Assembly (NCBI GenBank): GCA_025455725.1
Contig: JALOLY010000041.1
Coordinates: 1-7,943 of the forward strand
DNA from: Amoebophilaceae bacterium
Lineage (GTDB): Bacteria > Bacteroidota > Bacteroidia > Cytophagales > Amoebophilaceae
DNA length: 7,943 nucleotides
Reading direction: 5' to 3'
The notes beneath the pieces are model-generated. The model saw nothing but the letters and a program-made list of their open reading frames with translations. It made no database searches and was not told the origin of the DNA. This document shows, piece after piece, positions 7,099 to 7,943 of this stretch. The stretch's first letter is position 1. Each line of letters begins with the position of its first letter. The translations under genes and the position numbers were made by a program.

Positions 7099-7262
7099 GT
7101 GGTGGTGAAAAATTTAAAAACCTTGTAGCAATTTACACTAAAAAAAGCGTACCTTAGCGAAAGAAAAGAAGAGAAAGAGGTTGCGTTGCCGGCAAAGCAC
7201 TTTTCTCTTCCCCGAGGTTCGTTGGGCACTCTGTGCCGGTTCCTGGATAGGCCGTACTAGCG

Positions 7263-7285
7263 ACAGATCAAGCCTCAAGATCTGT
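7263..7285. repeat. Inverted repeat just upstream of the tRNA
   Basis: ACAGATC (7263-7269) pairs exactly with GATCTGT (7279-7285) around a 9-base loop. It ends 10 bases before the mature tRNA start. It could be a processing or leader hairpin, or chance. No promoter boxes were recognised for the tRNA. Confidence 0.35.
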
Positions 7286-7295
7286 TGACTGACAT

Positions 7296-7367
<72 letters not shown>

Positions 7368-7370
7368 CTA

Positions 7371-7740
7371 CTCTGTATCTCCTATTAAATATTACGATTT
7401 CTGCGCCCCGCTCCATGCTTCTAGGAGACTAGACATGGAGAATTTTCCCAAATCAAACAGTTGTTGCTTGACAGGCGTACTTGTAGCGAGTTCCCTTGAC
7501 TGTCCGTCATTCCGTACCACATGAGACAGAGAAGGGGGCGTAGATAACGTTTGCTTAGGGGTACCTACTGTTGAGATTAAGTAGTAGCCCCTTAAAAAGA
7601 AACGATTTGTGCAAGCTACACCGTTCATGCGGGTTTTCGGGGTTAATTTTCTTAAAAAAGGGTAGGAAAAAATGTAAGGAAATGATTGCTTGAGATAAAC
7701 CCCTTGCAAAAAAAATCGTGCGCATAGGTGGGGTCACTCA
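7371..7740. other. Gene-free stretch after the tRNA
   Basis: I see no supported gene. A minus-strand open stretch at 7392-7709 encodes a protein with no recognisable family and no plausible start context. The region holds the hairpin at 7411-7440 and a second imperfect inverted repeat at 7557-7592 (AGGGG-CTACT with AGTAG-CCCCT, three unpaired bases per side). It then becomes A-rich toward 7720, where the next mobile-element relic probably begins. Confidence 0.45.
7411..7450 (+). terminator. Bulged 12-bp hairpin downstream of tRNA-fMet, candidate terminator
   Basis: CTCCATG (7411-7417) pairs with CATGGAG (7434-7440). Inside it TCTAG (7420-7424) pairs with CTAGA (7429-7433) around a GAGA tetraloop, leaving a 2-base bulge on the left side. 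AATTTTCCC follows. The T-run is short, so termination would be weak. It sits about 44 bases after the tRNA, where the transcript end is expected. Confidence 0.5.
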
Positions 7741-7743
7741 CCT

Positions 7744-7943
7744 CATCAATCACAAACCGATCTGCTTAAAAGCCTACTCTCCAAGCAGCTCAATCCGCAG
7801 CACCCCCCACTACGTGTTAGGACATGTCATCCCCTGGAAACAGCTAGAAGAGCATTTTGCTCCTCTCTATGGGCGTGTGGGTTGACCGGGTCATCCTGTT
7901 AGGAAGATGAGTGCCCTTTTGATGCTCAAATACCTCTACAACT
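7744..7943 (+). pseudogene. 5' part of a second type of IS5-like transposase, decayed and cut by the window end
   Basis: Two frames read as the N-terminal domain (DUF772-like) of an IS5-type transposase. Frame one gives SQTDLLKSLLSKQLNPQHP and then LRV (about 7750-7815). Frame two continues VIPWKQLEEHFAPLYG (7826-7873) and PGHPVRKMSALLMLKYLYN (7886-7942). Family members typically read IDWxxxEEEFAPLY followed by GRPxxPxRLMVGLLxLKxLYNLSD. A one-base shift near 7816-7825 and a TGA at 7883-7885, at the position of the arginine in GRP (CGA to TGA), break it. No start codon is in frame upstream. It belongs to a different transposase group from the copies at 273 and 4028. The catalytic part would lie beyond the window. 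Confidence 0.75.

Noticed and set aside
7186..7195. 10-bp palindrome TTGCCGGCAA between era and the tRNA
   Set aside because: A single short palindrome with no second copy and no known operator match; could be chance.
7392..7709. 105-codon minus-strand frame after the tRNA
   Set aside because: It runs antisense through two hairpins and A-rich sequence, has no family resemblance and no start context.

Overview
The window reads as chromosome of a Bacteroidota bacterium. Its two intact housekeeping genes, era and der, carry the sequence style of that phylum: Era ends in RRFGYT after an LSDKPERFF block, and Der has IRKK after DTAG and the TRRKI-like YESRRRKI helix in its KH-like domain. They sit in the era-der order common in that phylum. 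An initiator tRNA with no encoded CCA lies next to them. Start codons lack a convincing Shine-Dalgarno sequence, which also fits. Several decayed insertion sequences and duplicated secreted lipoproteins suggest a host-associated or intracellular lineage, for example relatives of Amoebophilus or Cardinium. That placement is inference, and the base composition looks richer in G+C than I would expect for those two genera.

Layout. Positions 1-91 hold the last 29 codons of a gene paralogous to the large lipoprotein further on; a strong hairpin plus T-run (308-350) follows. Positions 273-1372 on the minus strand are a rotted IS5-family transposase with several frameshifts and stops. Positions 1670-3373 on the plus strand encode a predicted secreted lipoprotein with two tandem copies of a domain of about 210-235 residues; the same domain ends the fragment at the window start, and the homology runs past both stop codons. 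Positions 3374-4027 are non-coding debris. Positions 4028-4490 (minus) hold a second, even more decayed transposase copy, and 4433-4702 (plus) a possible HIRAN-domain remnant.

Positions 4797-7098 (minus) are der and era, both intact ribosome-assembly GTPases and probably one operon, since the gap is 112 nt and the strand is shared. Positions 7296-7367 (plus) are an initiator tRNA-fMet with two unusual pairs. A bulged 12-bp hairpin follows it and could end its transcript. From about 7744 the window runs into the 5' part of a third, different transposase relic, cut off by the window end.

Taken together, this is a small conserved translation and ribosome-biogenesis island (era, der, tRNA-fMet) next to a gene graveyard. 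In that graveyard one surface or secreted protein family has been duplicated and kept open while mobile elements around it decayed. The most likely undescribed biology is the repeated lipoprotein domain. The tRNA is the cleanest molecular oddity.
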